A stretch of DNA of 64,000 bases from Natrinema amylolyticus_A (GCF_042678045.1 NZ_JBHUDI010000006.1:1-64000), one strand, 5' to 3'; counted from the first letter of the stretch, positions 17,353 through 26,424 are shown. A program made the numbers and translations. Notes: generated by a model from the letters alone, not told the origin.

Positions 17353-18492
17353 ATGCAACCGCGCGACCTGTCCGATCACGTCGCATACGAGGCGGGTCGA
17401 GGCATCGAGGAGGTCGCCCGCGAACTCGGGCGCGACCCCTCGGAGTTCATCAAACTCGCCTCGAACGAGAACCCACACGGGCCCTCGCCGGCCGCCGCCG
17501 TGGCCATTCGGGAGACGGCCTCGAACGTGAGTTCCTACCCCAAAGCCGCCCACGCCGACCTCACGACCGCCATCGCCGGCCGCTGGAACGTCGCCGACGA
17601 ACAAGTCTGGCTGGCAAACGGCGGCGACGGCGCGATCGATTACCTCCACCGAGCGGCCCTCGAGCCCGGCGACGACGTGCTCGTCCCGACGCCCGGCTTC
17701 GCCTACTACGGGATGAGTTCCCGGTTCCACCACGGCGACGTTCGCGAGTACGGCCTCTCGCGAGCCGACGACTTCACACAGGATGCCGACACCGTCCTCG
17801 AGGCCTACGACGGCGAGCGCGTGATCTGGCTGACGAGCCCGCACAACCCAACCGGCTCGACGATGCCACTCGCAGAGATCGAACGACTCGCCGACGAAAC
17901 CGACGAGGAAACCCTGATTGTCGTCGACGAGGCCTACGGCGAGTTCGCCGACCGGGAGAGTGCCATCGCGCTCATCGAGGGCCACAACGGATTCGAAGCA
18001 CGTGACGACGTTGCGGTACTGCGCACGTTCTCGAAGGCCTACGGGCTGGCCGGCGTCCGGCTCGGCTACGCCGTCGTCCCTCACGAGTGGGCCGACGCCT
18101 ATACCCGCGTGAACACGCCCTTCGCGGCGAGCGAACTCGCCTGTCGGGCAGGTCTCGCGGCCATCGACGACGAGGAACACGTCGTCCGCACCGTCGAGAC
18201 GACCCGCGAGTCGCGCGCGTATATGCACGAAAACATCGATGCGCACGTCTGGGAGAGCGAAGGGAACTTCGTCCTCGTCGACGTCGGCGACGCCTCGGCC
18301 GTCGCCACCGAGATGCAACAGCGGGGCGTCATCGTTCGGGACTGCTCGAGTTTCGGCCTCCCGGCGTGTATCCGTATCACCTGTGGCACCGAAGACGAGA
18401 CCGAACGCGCGGTCACGACGCTCAACGACGTGCTCGAAGACCTCGACGTGGACGTAGTCGACGATCCCGACGCGGAGGTGGCCGATCCGTGA
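17353..18492 (+). CDS. hisC: histidinol-phosphate aminotransferase
   Basis: A 379-residue fold-type I PLP enzyme of histidine biosynthesis, converting imidazole-acetol phosphate to histidinol phosphate. FIKLASNENPHGPSP binds substrate, TSPHNPTGS and VVDEAYGEFA hold the cofactor, and TFSKAYGLAGVRLGY contains the Schiff-base Lys228. The start at 17353 follows a CTTAAGAG TATA-like box (17324) at leaderless spacing. The TGA stop overlaps the GTG of the adenylate kinase gene, and a third overlapping gene follows, so at least three genes form one transcript. Confidence 0.92.
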   Translation: MQPRDLSDHVAYEAGRGIEEVARELGRDPSEFIKLASNENPHGPSPAAAVAIRETASNVSSYPKAAHADLTTAIAGRWNVADEQVWLANGGDGAIDYLHRAALEPGDDVLVPTPGFAYYGMSSRFHHGDVREYGLSRADDFTQDADTVLEAYDGERVIWLTSPHNPTGSTMPLAEIERLADETDEETLIVVDEAYGEFADRESAIALIEGHNGFEARDDVAVLRTFSKAYGLAGVRLGYAVVPHEWADAYTRVNTPFAASELACRAGLAAIDDEEHVVRTVETTRESRAYMHENIDAHVWESEGNFVLVDVGDASAVATEMQQRGVIVRDCSSFGLPACIRITCGTEDETERAVTTLNDVLEDLDVDVVDDPDAEVADP

Positions 18493-19043
18493 GGGTCGCC
18501 GTCACTGGCACCCCCGGGACCGGCAAGACGACCGCGACGGAGTTGCTCGAGTCCCGGCTGGCCAACTCGGAGAGCGACGACGAAGGAGAAGCGACGCCGG
18601 CTCTCGACGTGATCCATCTCAATCAGGTGCTCGAGGACGAAGGACTCTACACCGAGGTCGACGCGGATCGCGACAGCAAGATCGCCGACCTCGAGGCGCT
18701 CGCGGAGTGGCTCGACGGCCGCGACGACGTCGTGATCGAATCCCATCTCGCCCATCACTTCGACGCCGACCGAATCGTCGTGCTCCGGTGTCACCCCGAG
18801 ACGCTCGAGGAGCGGCTGCGCGAGCGCGGCGAGACCGACGCGAAGGCGGCAGAGAACGCCGAAAGCGAGGCGCTGGACGTAATCCTCTCGGAGGCCGTCG
18901 AGGAACACGGTCTCGAGTCGGTATACGAGATCGATACGACCGACCGTGATCCCGAGGCCGTCGCGGACGACCTCGCGGCGGTCGCGGCGGGCGAGCGCGA
19001 GCCAAGTGCCGGCGAGGTCGACTTCATGGGGTATCTCACATGA
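18489..19043 (+). CDS. adenylate kinase AK6/Fap7-like NTPase
   Basis: A 184-residue P-loop protein beginning with GTG (GTGA overlap with hisC). GTPGTGKTT at residues 7-15 is the Walker A loop, DVVIESHLAHHF near 76 resembles the AK6 NMP region, and VLRCHPETLEERLRERG near 97 the lid. AK6/Fap7 proteins are atypical adenylate kinases that also help mature the small ribosomal subunit in eukaryotes and archaea. The ATG start of the next gene overlaps its last bases. Confidence 0.87.
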   Translation: MRVAVTGTPGTGKTTATELLESRLANSESDDEGEATPALDVIHLNQVLEDEGLYTEVDADRDSKIADLEALAEWLDGRDDVVIESHLAHHFDADRIVVLRCHPETLEERLRERGETDAKAAENAESEALDVILSEAVEEHGLESVYEIDTTDRDPEAVADDLAAVAAGEREPSAGEVDFMGYLT

Positions 19044-19654
19044 CGCTCGACAAGTTCCGCCCGTACGTCTCGGGTGCCCTCGATCCGTTCGTGAAGGGGT
19101 TCGACCGCGTCGGGATGACGCCCAACGGGGTGAGCGTGCTCGCGTTCGGGATGGCGATTCTGGCCGCCGGTGCGTTCGCACTCGGCGGTCTCGAGGATCC
19201 CGTCTGGTACGCCGTCGCGGCGGCGCTCGTCTTCCTGAATGGCTGGCTCGACATCGTCGACGGCGCGCTCGCGCGCGAACAAGAGGTTGCCTCGGCCGGC
19301 GGCGACCTGCTGGATCACGTCCTCGACCGGTATGCGGACATCGTCGTCATCGCCGGGCTGGCCGCGGGCCTCGAAAACTACCTGCTCGGCTTTGCCGCCG
19401 TGACCGGCGTGGTGATGACCTCGTATCTGGGCACGCAGGCTCAGGCCGTCGGGCTCGATCGGGTCTACGGTGGGCTGGTGGGTCGTGCAGACCGGTTAGC
19501 GATCATCGGACTCGTCGGCTTTCTGGCCTATCCACTCTCGGGACCAGTCATCGGCGACGTGACACTCGTCGGCCTGCTGTTGGTCTTCCTCGCGGTCGTC
19601 GGCCACCTGACCGCGCTCCAGCGCTTTTACTACGCCTGGATAGCCCTCGAATAA
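19040..19654 (+). CDS. CDP-alcohol phosphatidyltransferase family enzyme
   Basis: A 204-residue integral membrane enzyme with about six helices. The catalytic signature D-x2-D-G-x2-A-R-x8-G-x3-D-x3-D is present as DIVDGALAREQEVASAGGDLLDHVLD (about 74-99), where the aspartates bind metal and CDP. In archaea this family makes archaetidylinositol phosphate, archaetidylglycerol phosphate or related lipids by displacing CMP from CDP-archaeol. The exact head group cannot be told from sequence alone. It overlaps the adenylate kinase by 4 bp. Confidence 0.87.
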   Translation: MTLDKFRPYVSGALDPFVKGFDRVGMTPNGVSVLAFGMAILAAGAFALGGLEDPVWYAVAAALVFLNGWLDIVDGALAREQEVASAGGDLLDHVLDRYADIVVIAGLAAGLENYLLGFAAVTGVVMTSYLGTQAQAVGLDRVYGGLVGRADRLAIIGLVGFLAYPLSGPVIGDVTLVGLLLVFLAVVGHLTALQRFYYAWIALE

Positions 19655-19706
19655 ATACCCGTTTCCGGCCGTTAACTCGGCTGTCTTCCGACATAGAACG
19701 ACGCCG

Positions 19707-19718
19707 TATACTTTATCC
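19707..19718 (+). promoter_or_regulatory. TATA box for mbf1
   Basis: TATACTTTATCC centred about 29 bp before the mbf1 ATG, the position expected when transcription starts at or next to the start codon. Confidence 0.6.
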
Positions 19719-19741
19719 CTCGGCACGATATAGAACTGGGT

Positions 19742-20284
19742 ATGGTTCAGTGCGAGATGTGTGGGGCCGAGACGTCGTCCCCGAAGACGATCAAAGTCGA
19801 GGGTGCGAAGCTAGACGTGTGTTCGAACTGCACGGACTTCGGCACTGAAGTCAAACAGACCTCGAGTTCGAGCACGTCGACCAAGTACTCGACCGACTCG
19901 AGTTCGTCCGCATCGGGCGGGGGTGGCCAGTCGACATCGAGCGCGAGTTCCGCGAGTTCCGGTGGCTCGAGCCAGCGTCGCTCGGATATGTTCGACGACA
20001 TGGACGAGCTCGCGACCGATTACGACGATCGCGTCCGCAACGCCCGCGAGAGCAAGGGACTGAGCCAGTCCGAGCTGGCAAACGAACTCAATGAGAAAGC
20101 AAGCCTCATCCGTAAGATCGAACGCGGTGACACCCTCCCGAGCGACCGCGTCCAGTCCAAACTCGAGAACTTCCTCGAGATCAACCTGAGCGCGCAGGGA
20201 AGTTCCGGCGAGGATTCGGAGTGGTCCGGCGGCTCTTCGACGGGAAGTTACACCCTCGGCGACGTCGTCAAACGCAAAGACTGA
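19742..20284 (+). CDS. mbf1: multiprotein bridging factor 1 (MBF1)
   Basis: A 180-residue protein with an N-terminal zinc ribbon (CEMCG at 4-8 and CSNC at about 27-30), a low-complexity Ser/Gly linker (about 38-80), and a C-terminal Cro-type helix-turn-helix (SKGLSQSELANELNEKASLIRKIERGDTLP, about 103-135). Archaeal MBF1 binds the small ribosomal subunit and modulates translation or stress responses. The ending YTLGDVVKRKD is conserved in archaea. The long serine-rich linker is typical of haloarchaea. Confidence 0.93.
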   Translation: MVQCEMCGAETSSPKTIKVEGAKLDVCSNCTDFGTEVKQTSSSSTSTKYSTDSSSSASGGGGQSTSSASSASSGGSSQRRSDMFDDMDELATDYDDRVRNARESKGLSQSELANELNEKASLIRKIERGDTLPSDRVQSKLENFLEINLSAQGSSGEDSEWSGGSSTGSYTLGDVVKRKD

Positions 20285-20354
20285 CGCGGAATATCCTCGG
20301 AACCCGCGTCGCTGACTCGCAAGCTATTTCTTCCGTGCGGGTGCGGTTGCCGAT

Positions 20355-20999
20355 ATGTTCGTCTTGGTCAACCTGAAGACCTATCCGTGTGATCCGGTCG
20401 CAGTGGCGGAAGCCGTCCGCGACGTCAACGAAACCACCGATGCCCGTCTGGCCGTCGCGCCGCCAGCGACCCATATCGAGCGCGTCGCCGAGACGGGCGC
20501 GGAGACATGGGCCCAGCACGTCGATCCGATCGAGCATGGCAGCAACACCGGCCACACCCTCGCCGAACACGTCGCCGACGCGGGTGCGGTCGGCACGCTG
20601 ATCAACCACTCCGAGCGGCGACTGAAACTAGCGGACATCGACGGTGCCGTCCAGGCGGCCGAGCGGGCCGACCTCGAGACGGTCGTCTGTGCGAACAACC
20701 CGGCCCAGATCGGCGCGGCCGCGGCGCTCGGACCGGACGCCGTCGCCGTCGAGCCCCCGGAACTCATCGGCACCGGGACGCCGGTCAGTCAGGCCGATCC
20801 CGACGTCGTCGAGGACGCCGTCGACGCCGCAGCGAGCGTCGACGCCGACGTCTCGGTCCTCTGTGGGGCAGGCATCAGTACGGGCGACGACGTCGTCGCC
20901 GCGGGCGACCTCGGGTCCGAAGGCGTGTTGCTGGCAAGCGGCGTCGCGAAGGCTGACGATCCGACAGCCGCGCTCGAAGACCTCGTGGCACCACTTTAG
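20355..20999 (+). CDS. tpiA: triosephosphate isomerase
   Basis: A 214-residue archaeal short-form TIM. Lys8 in NLKTY, the electrophile His in LINHSERR, and the catalytic Glu in AVEPPELIGTGTPVS are all present, and VLCGAGISTGDDV forms the phosphate-binding loop. It interconverts dihydroxyacetone phosphate and glyceraldehyde 3-phosphate in the cytoplasm. The shortened helices are characteristic of archaeal enzymes that form tetramers. It follows mbf1 by 70 bp with no obvious terminator between, so co-transcription is possible. Confidence 0.94.
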   Translation: MFVLVNLKTYPCDPVAVAEAVRDVNETTDARLAVAPPATHIERVAETGAETWAQHVDPIEHGSNTGHTLAEHVADAGAVGTLINHSERRLKLADIDGAVQAAERADLETVVCANNPAQIGAAAALGPDAVAVEPPELIGTGTPVSQADPDVVEDAVDAAASVDADVSVLCGAGISTGDDVVAAGDLGSEGVLLASGVAKADDPTAALEDLVAPL

Positions 21000-21081
21000 A
21001 TCGGATCGCTTCCGGCTCCGACGGCGGCACGACACACGTGTCGCCGACCGACTTTTCTTCCTCTCGGTCGAAGAACGGACT

Positions 21082-21513
21082 ATGACCGATGATGGGGCCG
21101 ACGCCGAGCACGACCCGACAGCGGGGGAGCGACCTGTAGCCGTGACCCTCGAGAACCGCCTGATGAGCCACGGCATCTACCTGACGTCGTTCGCGTGGAA
21201 GGACGAGGCCGATCCGCCCGAAGACGGCGCCGGGATCGAACTCGAGTACGAAGTCGTCGCCGAGACGCCCAGGATCACGCGCGACGAAGTCGGCGCAGTG
21301 CTGCGGACACTGCTGACGATCGGCGACGAACGCTCGTGGATGCCGGGCCGGCTGGAGGTGACGTCGCTGACGACCGACGGCGACGTCCGCGGCTGGTGGT
21401 ACGTCGAACGCGAGTGGTTCGAGCAACTGGAATCGGAACTCTCCCAACTCGAGTTTTCCCAACAGGTCCTCTCGACGATCAAAAATTACCGCCCGGAATA
21501 CGACAGTAGATAA
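21082..21513 (+). CDS. conserved haloarchaeal hypothetical protein
   Basis: A 143-residue acidic protein. Conserved-looking features are RLMSHGIYLTSFAWKDE near residue 27, a central ELEYEVVAETPRITRDEVGAVLRTLL, and a WYVEREWFEQLESELSQLEFSQQVL helix near the end. No membrane segment, signal or catalytic motif is visible, and I do not recognise the family. ATG 21082 follows a TTTTCTTCCTC stretch; the frame upstream has no good alternative. It lies between tpiA and the TIR gene. Confidence 0.65.
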   Translation: MTDDGADAEHDPTAGERPVAVTLENRLMSHGIYLTSFAWKDEADPPEDGAGIELEYEVVAETPRITRDEVGAVLRTLLTIGDERSWMPGRLEVTSLTTDGDVRGWWYVEREWFEQLESELSQLEFSQQVLSTIKNYRPEYDSR

Positions 21514-21571
21514 ATGCGAGTCTGACGTAGTTTAATAATGGTTCGGCCAACTGCTTATCGTAGACATTCAC

Positions 21572-22177
21572 ATGACCGGCGAGCAGGTGTACGTTTCTCA
21601 CGCCCCGAGCGATCTCACACTCGTCCAAGACCTGTTCTCGACGGTCAAGAACTTCCCCTTCGGCGTCCACATCGCACTCGAGGAACTCGAATCCGTCCGC
21701 TCTCGGAAGCAACTCGAAGGCCGCGTTGCCAACAGCGATGTTGTCGTTGCAGTGCTGACTGAAGACATGGCCGACACCACGTGGATCGATCAGGAGATCG
21801 GATACGCGGTTGCCAAGGGCATTCCCGTCTTGCCGCTGCGCGACGAAGGAGTGAGTCGTCGCGGCTACGTCGGTGATGTCGAGGGCGTGACGATCGATCG
21901 ATCGGATCTCACGGTGACGATTTTCAACTTGCTCTCCCGGCTGCGAAGCGAGCTTGCGCCGCTTGGAGCGCTGTCAGTCCCGAACTGGTACATTCGGTTC
22001 CCGTGTACGGTCCCGGACTGTGGTCACCCGGTCACGCTCGAGCTCGAGCAAGGACAGACCAAGCTCTGGAAACTCTATACGCACGGCAAACATCTGACAG
22101 CGTCGTGTGCGGCGTGTGGATCGACGTACTGCTTCAACCCGGCGACGATCGGTTTCAGGGGTCGCAAAGAGGTGTGA
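21572..22177 (+). CDS. TIR-domain protein with C-terminal zinc ribbon
   Basis: A 201-residue protein. Residues 4-135 form a TIR-like fold: VYVSHAPSD (strand A), SRKQLEGRVANSDVVVAVLTEDM, and TTWIDQEIGYAVAKGIPVLPL. Glu75, four residues after Trp71, is at the place of the catalytic glutamate in bacterial and SARM1-type TIR NADases. The C-terminal 60 residues hold CTVPDC and CAACGSTYC, a probable zinc ribbon. TIR proteins with extra domains often act in phage defence or NAD signalling, but no known defence gene adjoins this one, so the role is open. It ends 1 bp from the convergent J-domain gene. Confidence 0.8.
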   Translation: MTGEQVYVSHAPSDLTLVQDLFSTVKNFPFGVHIALEELESVRSRKQLEGRVANSDVVVAVLTEDMADTTWIDQEIGYAVAKGIPVLPLRDEGVSRRGYVGDVEGVTIDRSDLTVTIFNLLSRLRSELAPLGALSVPNWYIRFPCTVPDCGHPVTLELEQGQTKLWKLYTHGKHLTASCAACGSTYCFNPATIGFRGRKEV

Positions 22178-22876
22178 TCACTCGTCGGTACGAAGTCGCT
22201 CGTAGGCCTCCGTGACGAGCTGAAACGCGGATTTGCTGCCGCTTTTGCGGTCAGGATGAGCGCGCTTGATCTGGTCGTGATACACGTCCCGGAGTTCGTC
22301 GTCGCTCACGTCCGGCTCGACGCCGAGGATCTCGCGCGCTCTGGTCTTTCGCATGTCGACGGCCGCGACGATGCCGCGGTCCTCGGCGGCCGCCTTGCAG
22401 TCAGCACACAGCCGCTCGGTGCGCTCGTCGATCGTCGTCACGCGGAACGGCTCCTCAGTAACCTGTTCGTGACACTGCGTACAGCGATAGCGTTTCTCGT
22501 CGGTGTGCTCGGATTCGGTCGTCGGACTGGTATCGGCTACAGCAGTAGTATCGTCCGTATCGGGAGCTGACGAGTCGTCACTGCCGCTCGTCGGTGCCTC
22601 GGTCGCACACGATGGACAACAGGTCACGACGGTGCCGTCGTCGAGGACCACGTCCTTGAGCTCGGCCACGAGGAAGGTCCCGGTACAGCCGTCGCAGGTG
22701 TCTCGGCGCTGATCGAGCGAGCCGCCCTTCTGTGCGGCTGCTCTGGCGTGAGGCTCACAGTCCGGGCAGCAGGCGACCTGCTGGCCGTCGGGCATCGTCA
22801 CTGTCGTCAGTTCCTCGAGCGCAACTGTTCGGCCACAGCCGTCACAGCCGACTCGTTTGTCGCCGACCACAGCCAT
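22178..22876 (-). CDS. multi-zinc-ribbon protein with C-terminal J domain
   Basis: A 232-residue protein with three Cys4 modules (GCDGCGRTV...CCPDC, TCDGCTGTF...CCPSC, RCTQCHEQV...CADC), an acidic Ser/Thr-rich spacer (about 100-130), and a C-terminal J domain with the HPD tripeptide in IKRAHPDRKSGSKSAFQLVTEAYERL. The J domain suggests that it recruits and stimulates DnaK; the zinc ribbons may select clients or bind nucleic acid. ATG 22876 (MAVVGDKRVGC) was chosen because the upstream frame is arginine-rich and not protein-like. It is convergent with the TIR gene with a 0 bp gap. Confidence 0.8.
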   Translation of the reverse strand: MAVVGDKRVGCDGCGRTVALEELTTVTMPDGQQVACCPDCEPHARAAAQKGGSLDQRRDTCDGCTGTFLVAELKDVVLDDGTVVTCCPSCATEAPTSGSDDSSAPDTDDTTAVADTSPTTESEHTDEKRYRCTQCHEQVTEEPFRVTTIDERTERLCADCKAAAEDRGIVAAVDMRKTRAREILGVEPDVSDDELRDVYHDQIKRAHPDRKSGSKSAFQLVTEAYERLRTDE

Positions 22877-23224
22877 CACGACGGCGATTCGGCGTCGACC
22901 TATATTAGTTCTTTTGCAGATAGTCACGAAATCGGACCCGTTGTGGACCCGAACGATCGTGATCCGACCGTGTGCTCGACGATCGTAATACGTGATTACT
23001 GCGTGGCTGCGTCGGACGGCGCGACGGCGGCGGCTGAACGGTACTGCTAACAAAGTAGTCGCCCATCGACTGTCGGGTGTGCGAGGGAGACCTCGCACGA
23101 AGACGCGCTATCCGGTGGGCGGCACTCGGCGACCGGCGCTCGCCGAGGGCCACCACTCCTGTCAGGTCGTTTTCCACCACTTCGAACCGGGACACCAATA
23201 GGTCCGCAGCGCGCACGTTGTCGT

Positions 23225-23650
23225 ATGGATACGGCAGTTCAGACCGGGTCCCAGAAAGACACGCTCGACCGTGAACGGGTCATCGTCGGCGTCGTCGACC
23301 TCATCGTGGTCGTCGGGTTAGTCCTCCTCGGAAACATCGAACACGGTGGGAATCCGATCGCCGAACCAGTGGCATCGCTCACGACGGCCGTTCCGTTCGT
23401 GATCGGCTGGCTCACCGTTGCATTGCTCGCGGGCGTCTACACGCGTGACCGTCGTGGCGGGATCACCGACATACGGTTGACGGCCGTCGCATGGATCGCG
23501 GCAGCGAACGTCGGGCTCATGATTCGTGGCTCGCCGCTGTTCGACGGCGGAACGACCTGGCCGTTTCCGATCGTCATCACCGGTACCGTCCTCGTCGCCT
23601 TGCTCGGCTGGCGGCTCGGCTACACTCTGTACGTGTCACGATCAAGGTAA
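23225..23650 (+). CDS. DUF3054 family membrane protein
   Basis: A 141-residue protein with four hydrophobic segments (about 20-38, 53-72, 84-100, 113-132). The order RERVIVGVVDLIVVVGLVLLG, FVIGWLTVALLAGVYTRD and a final GWRLGYTLYVSR matches my recollection of the DUF3054 family. No biochemical role is known. It stands alone, with a 296 bp AT-rich gap behind it. Confidence 0.75.
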   Translation: MDTAVQTGSQKDTLDRERVIVGVVDLIVVVGLVLLGNIEHGGNPIAEPVASLTTAVPFVIGWLTVALLAGVYTRDRRGGITDIRLTAVAWIAAANVGLMIRGSPLFDGGTTWPFPIVITGTVLVALLGWRLGYTLYVSRSR

Positions 23651-23946
23651 GTTGCTCGAGGGTCGGTCGACCTCGCGTTCATAACAGCTGATCGATCTTT
23701 CTAATATCCAATACAGAGTAGTGGAAGCCGAGATTTTCCACGGAAGCAGACGAGAACGTTGGGATCTGTGAATCTCTATTTCTTACATTGGTTTATCGAT
23801 GTCTGACATGACATTTTTCAAAACGGATAAAACATTCTCATAAGTTATGAGTAGCCGATTCGTAGAATGTGAATCAGGTAGCAGTCAATCATGAGCTAAT
23901 TATGGGAAACACTTATATGGCTATTCCCCATAGTATAGAATAGATT
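23651..23946. other. AT-rich intergenic stretch
   Basis: Base composition falls sharply compared with the flanking genes (for example TTCTTACATTGGTTTATCG and CAAAACGGATAAAACATTC). It ends in CACTTATATGG (about 23908) and GTATAGAATAGATT, either of which may be the promoter of the small membrane protein at 23947. I see no credible reading frame in either strand. Confidence 0.5.
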
Positions 23947-24162
23947 ATGACTGGATACTACGACATTGTTCTCGGCCTCATCCCAGTCGCACTGCTCGGA
24001 ATCACCGCAGCCCTGACCGTCGTTGGCGTCTCGCTGACGGCGGCGGTTCCGATCGGTTCGATCGTCGCGATGTCGATCATCGGACACGCGATGTTCGTCA
24101 ACACGCCGGCAGACGTCTCCGACGAGGCCAACTCTGCGCGTCCGCCACTCAACGCGGACTAA
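23947..24162 (+). CDS. small two-helix membrane protein
   Basis: A 71-residue protein with two closely spaced hydrophobic segments (about 7-26 and 29-50) and a polar tail. The sequence GYYDIVLGLIPVALLGITAA has the look of a conserved haloarchaeal small membrane protein, but I cannot name the family. Its G+C-rich coding sequence contrasts with the AT-rich DNA before it. It lies 74 bp upstream of the ornithine cyclodeaminase homologue. Confidence 0.7.
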   Translation: MTGYYDIVLGLIPVALLGITAALTVVGVSLTAAVPIGSIVAMSIIGHAMFVNTPADVSDEANSARPPLNAD

Positions 24163-24236
24163 CTCCAGTCACGTTTCTTCTCTCTTTGCTCTCTGCGGCC
24201 GGTTCCTTTTCCTGAATTCGTGTCCTCTACTCTGGT

Positions 24237-25235
24237 ATGACAGACACCCTGTTTCTGACCAGCGCCGACGTTGCCGACCTCGCGACGCCAGCCGAGTACG
24301 TTGACGCCGTCCGCGAGGGATATCGCCAGCGTGGTACGGGTGCACCGGCACAGCCGCGGTCGAAACTCCTCCGGAGCGATCCCGAAGGGATGTTCACCAG
24401 CTATGCCGCCGTACTCCCCGAGACGGGCGTGATGGGCGGCTACATGTACAGCGCCGGCTTCAGTGCTGGCGACGCCTGGTTTATGACGCCGCTGTTCGAC
24501 GCCGACAGCGGCGCGCCGCTCGCCTTGCTCGACGGTGCGAGCATGAACCCGTTCAAGACCGGCGCAGCCGGTGCCGTCGCAGTCGACGAACTCGCGCGCA
24601 CTGACGCCGAGACCCTCGCCGTTATCGGCACCGGCGCGCAAGCCCGTGGCCAACTGCGCGCGACCACGACAGTCCGGCCGTTCGACGAGGTCCGCGTCTA
24701 CTCGCCGACACCCGAGAACCGCGAGGCGTTCGCCGCCGAGTTCGACGAGGCGCTCGAGCCGTCGGTCCGCGCGGTCGACTCGAGTTCGGCCGCCGTCGCC
24801 GGCGCGGACGTCGTGATCACGGCGACGACCGCCAGCGAACCGGTGTTCGACGGTGACGACCTCGAGCCCGGCACGCACGTCACCGCGATGGGCCAGTACT
24901 CGCCGGACAAGCGCGAACTCGATACGACGACCGTCGAACGGGCGACGTACGTCCCCGACCTCCGCGAGCGAGCGACGCTCGATGCCGGCTCGTTCATCCA
25001 CGCGCTCGAAGAGGGAGCCATCACGGAGGAACACGTCCACGCGGAGCTGGGCGAGGTCGTCGCCGGGACCGCCCCTGGGCGGACGAGCGACGACGAGATC
25101 ACGGTCTTCGACAGCGGCGGCACCGGCATCGAGACGGTCGCCGCGGCGTCCCTGCTCTATGACCGCGCGCTCGAGGCCGGACTCGGAACCGAAATCGAGT
25201 TCGCGCCGGCGAGCGAGGCACTGACGGGGAACTAG
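24237..25235 (+). CDS. ornithine cyclodeaminase / mu-crystallin family dehydrogenase
   Basis: A 332-residue NAD(P)-binding protein. The N-terminal dimerisation part has PAQPRSKLL and GGYMYSAGF, followed by LLDGASMNPFKTGAAGAVA (substrate and cofactor contact), the Rossmann loop VIGTGAQARGQL (about 122-133), DVVITATTASEPVF, and ITVFDSGGTGIET. Relatives include archaeal alanine dehydrogenase, ornithine cyclodeaminase and ketimine reductase. The active-site pattern cannot decide between them. It appears to be a single-gene unit. Confidence 0.87.
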   Translation: MTDTLFLTSADVADLATPAEYVDAVREGYRQRGTGAPAQPRSKLLRSDPEGMFTSYAAVLPETGVMGGYMYSAGFSAGDAWFMTPLFDADSGAPLALLDGASMNPFKTGAAGAVAVDELARTDAETLAVIGTGAQARGQLRATTTVRPFDEVRVYSPTPENREAFAAEFDEALEPSVRAVDSSSAAVAGADVVITATTASEPVFDGDDLEPGTHVTAMGQYSPDKRELDTTTVERATYVPDLRERATLDAGSFIHALEEGAITEEHVHAELGEVVAGTAPGRTSDDEITVFDSGGTGIETVAAASLLYDRALEAGLGTEIEFAPASEALTGN

Positions 25236-25374
25236 AGTACCCACTGAAAATCATTACACACTGGATCACACAGTCGTCGTTCGATCAGTGCAAATCGTTT
25301 TTGACACTATAGCGAGGCGGAGACTCACGATTGTCCACGACCGACGCGGGTTTCAAGCGTCTCGTCGGCGTATT

Positions 25375-26379
25375 ATGGATATGTCTCGTGCGGCCGAACT
25401 CGTGTCCGTGCTCGAGGCGACCGACTCGCTGGCGATCGTCTGTCACGACAATCCGGATCCGGACTGTCTCGCCGGTGCGCTCGCACTCGAAACGATCGCC
25501 CACGATCACGACGTCACGGACGTGATGATCGCCTACGGCGGGGAGATCTCCCACCAGCAAAACCGTGCGTTCGTCAACCTGCTTGATATCAATCTCCAGA
25601 CGCTCGCGAAGACCAGCCTCGAGGAGTACGACTGTTTGAGCTTCGTCGATCACAGCACACCGGGTGCAAACACCGAAGTTCCGACGAGTATCGTCCCAGA
25701 TATCGTCATCGATCACCATCCCGGCGAGCCGGCCAACGCAACGTTCGTCGACGTGCGAACCGAGTACGGCGCGACAGCGACGATCTTCGTCGAGTATCTC
25801 CGCGAGCTCGAGGTCGACCCCACCGAGCGCCTCGCGTCGGCGCTGCTCTTTGCACTCCACCGCGAGCGTCTCGACTTCGTCCGGGAGCCGACGCGACGCG
25901 AGTACGAGGCCGCACTGGCAGTCTACCCCGACGCGGACCTCGAGACCCTCGAACAACTGTACGGGAGCACGTTCTCGCCGGGCACCCTCGACGCGATCGG
26001 CCGGGCGATCACCAGCCGCGAACGACGGGGGTCGGCGCTCGTCGCGAGCGTGGGTACGACCGGCGAAACCGACGCGCTGCCGCAGGCGGCTGACTACCTG
26101 CTCAACCTCGAGGGCGTGGACACGGTGCTCGTCTACGGCGTCGTCGACGATGCGATCCGTCTGAGCGGCCGCTCGATCGATCCACGAGTCAACCTTGGGA
26201 AGACGCTCCAGGACGGCTTCAACGAACTGGGATCGGTCGGCGGCCATCACGACATGGCCGGCGGCCGGATCGAACTCGGACTGTTCGCCGACGAAGGTGA
26301 CGACACCGACGAACTCCTCGCGTTCATCGGGGATCGACTCACTCGACGGTTTTTCGATTCATTACATCTCGACGAATGA
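25375..26379 (+). CDS. DHH-family phosphoesterase (NrnA/RecJ-like)
   Basis: A 334-residue DHH/DHHA1 protein. CHDNPDPDCLAGALAL (about 22-37) supplies the first metal-binding aspartates, FVDHSTPG the next, and VIDHHPGEP is the DHH motif. The C-terminal DHHA1 domain contains GRSIDPRVNLGKTL and GSVGGHHDMAGGRIEL, the substrate-binding glycine/histidine loop. Such proteins degrade short oligonucleotides or dephosphorylate pAp, and some cleave cyclic dinucleotides. ATG 25375 directly follows GGCGTATT; a second ATG two codons later (25381) is possible. Confidence 0.87.
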   Translation: MDMSRAAELVSVLEATDSLAIVCHDNPDPDCLAGALALETIAHDHDVTDVMIAYGGEISHQQNRAFVNLLDINLQTLAKTSLEEYDCLSFVDHSTPGANTEVPTSIVPDIVIDHHPGEPANATFVDVRTEYGATATIFVEYLRELEVDPTERLASALLFALHRERLDFVREPTRREYEAALAVYPDADLETLEQLYGSTFSPGTLDAIGRAITSRERRGSALVASVGTTGETDALPQAADYLLNLEGVDTVLVYGVVDDAIRLSGRSIDPRVNLGKTLQDGFNELGSVGGHHDMAGGRIELGLFADEGDDTDELLAFIGDRLTRRFFDSLHLDE

Positions 26380-26424
26380 GATGGGCGGTCAAACAGGGAC
26401 GCCCGACAGTGTGAAGGCGGACTG

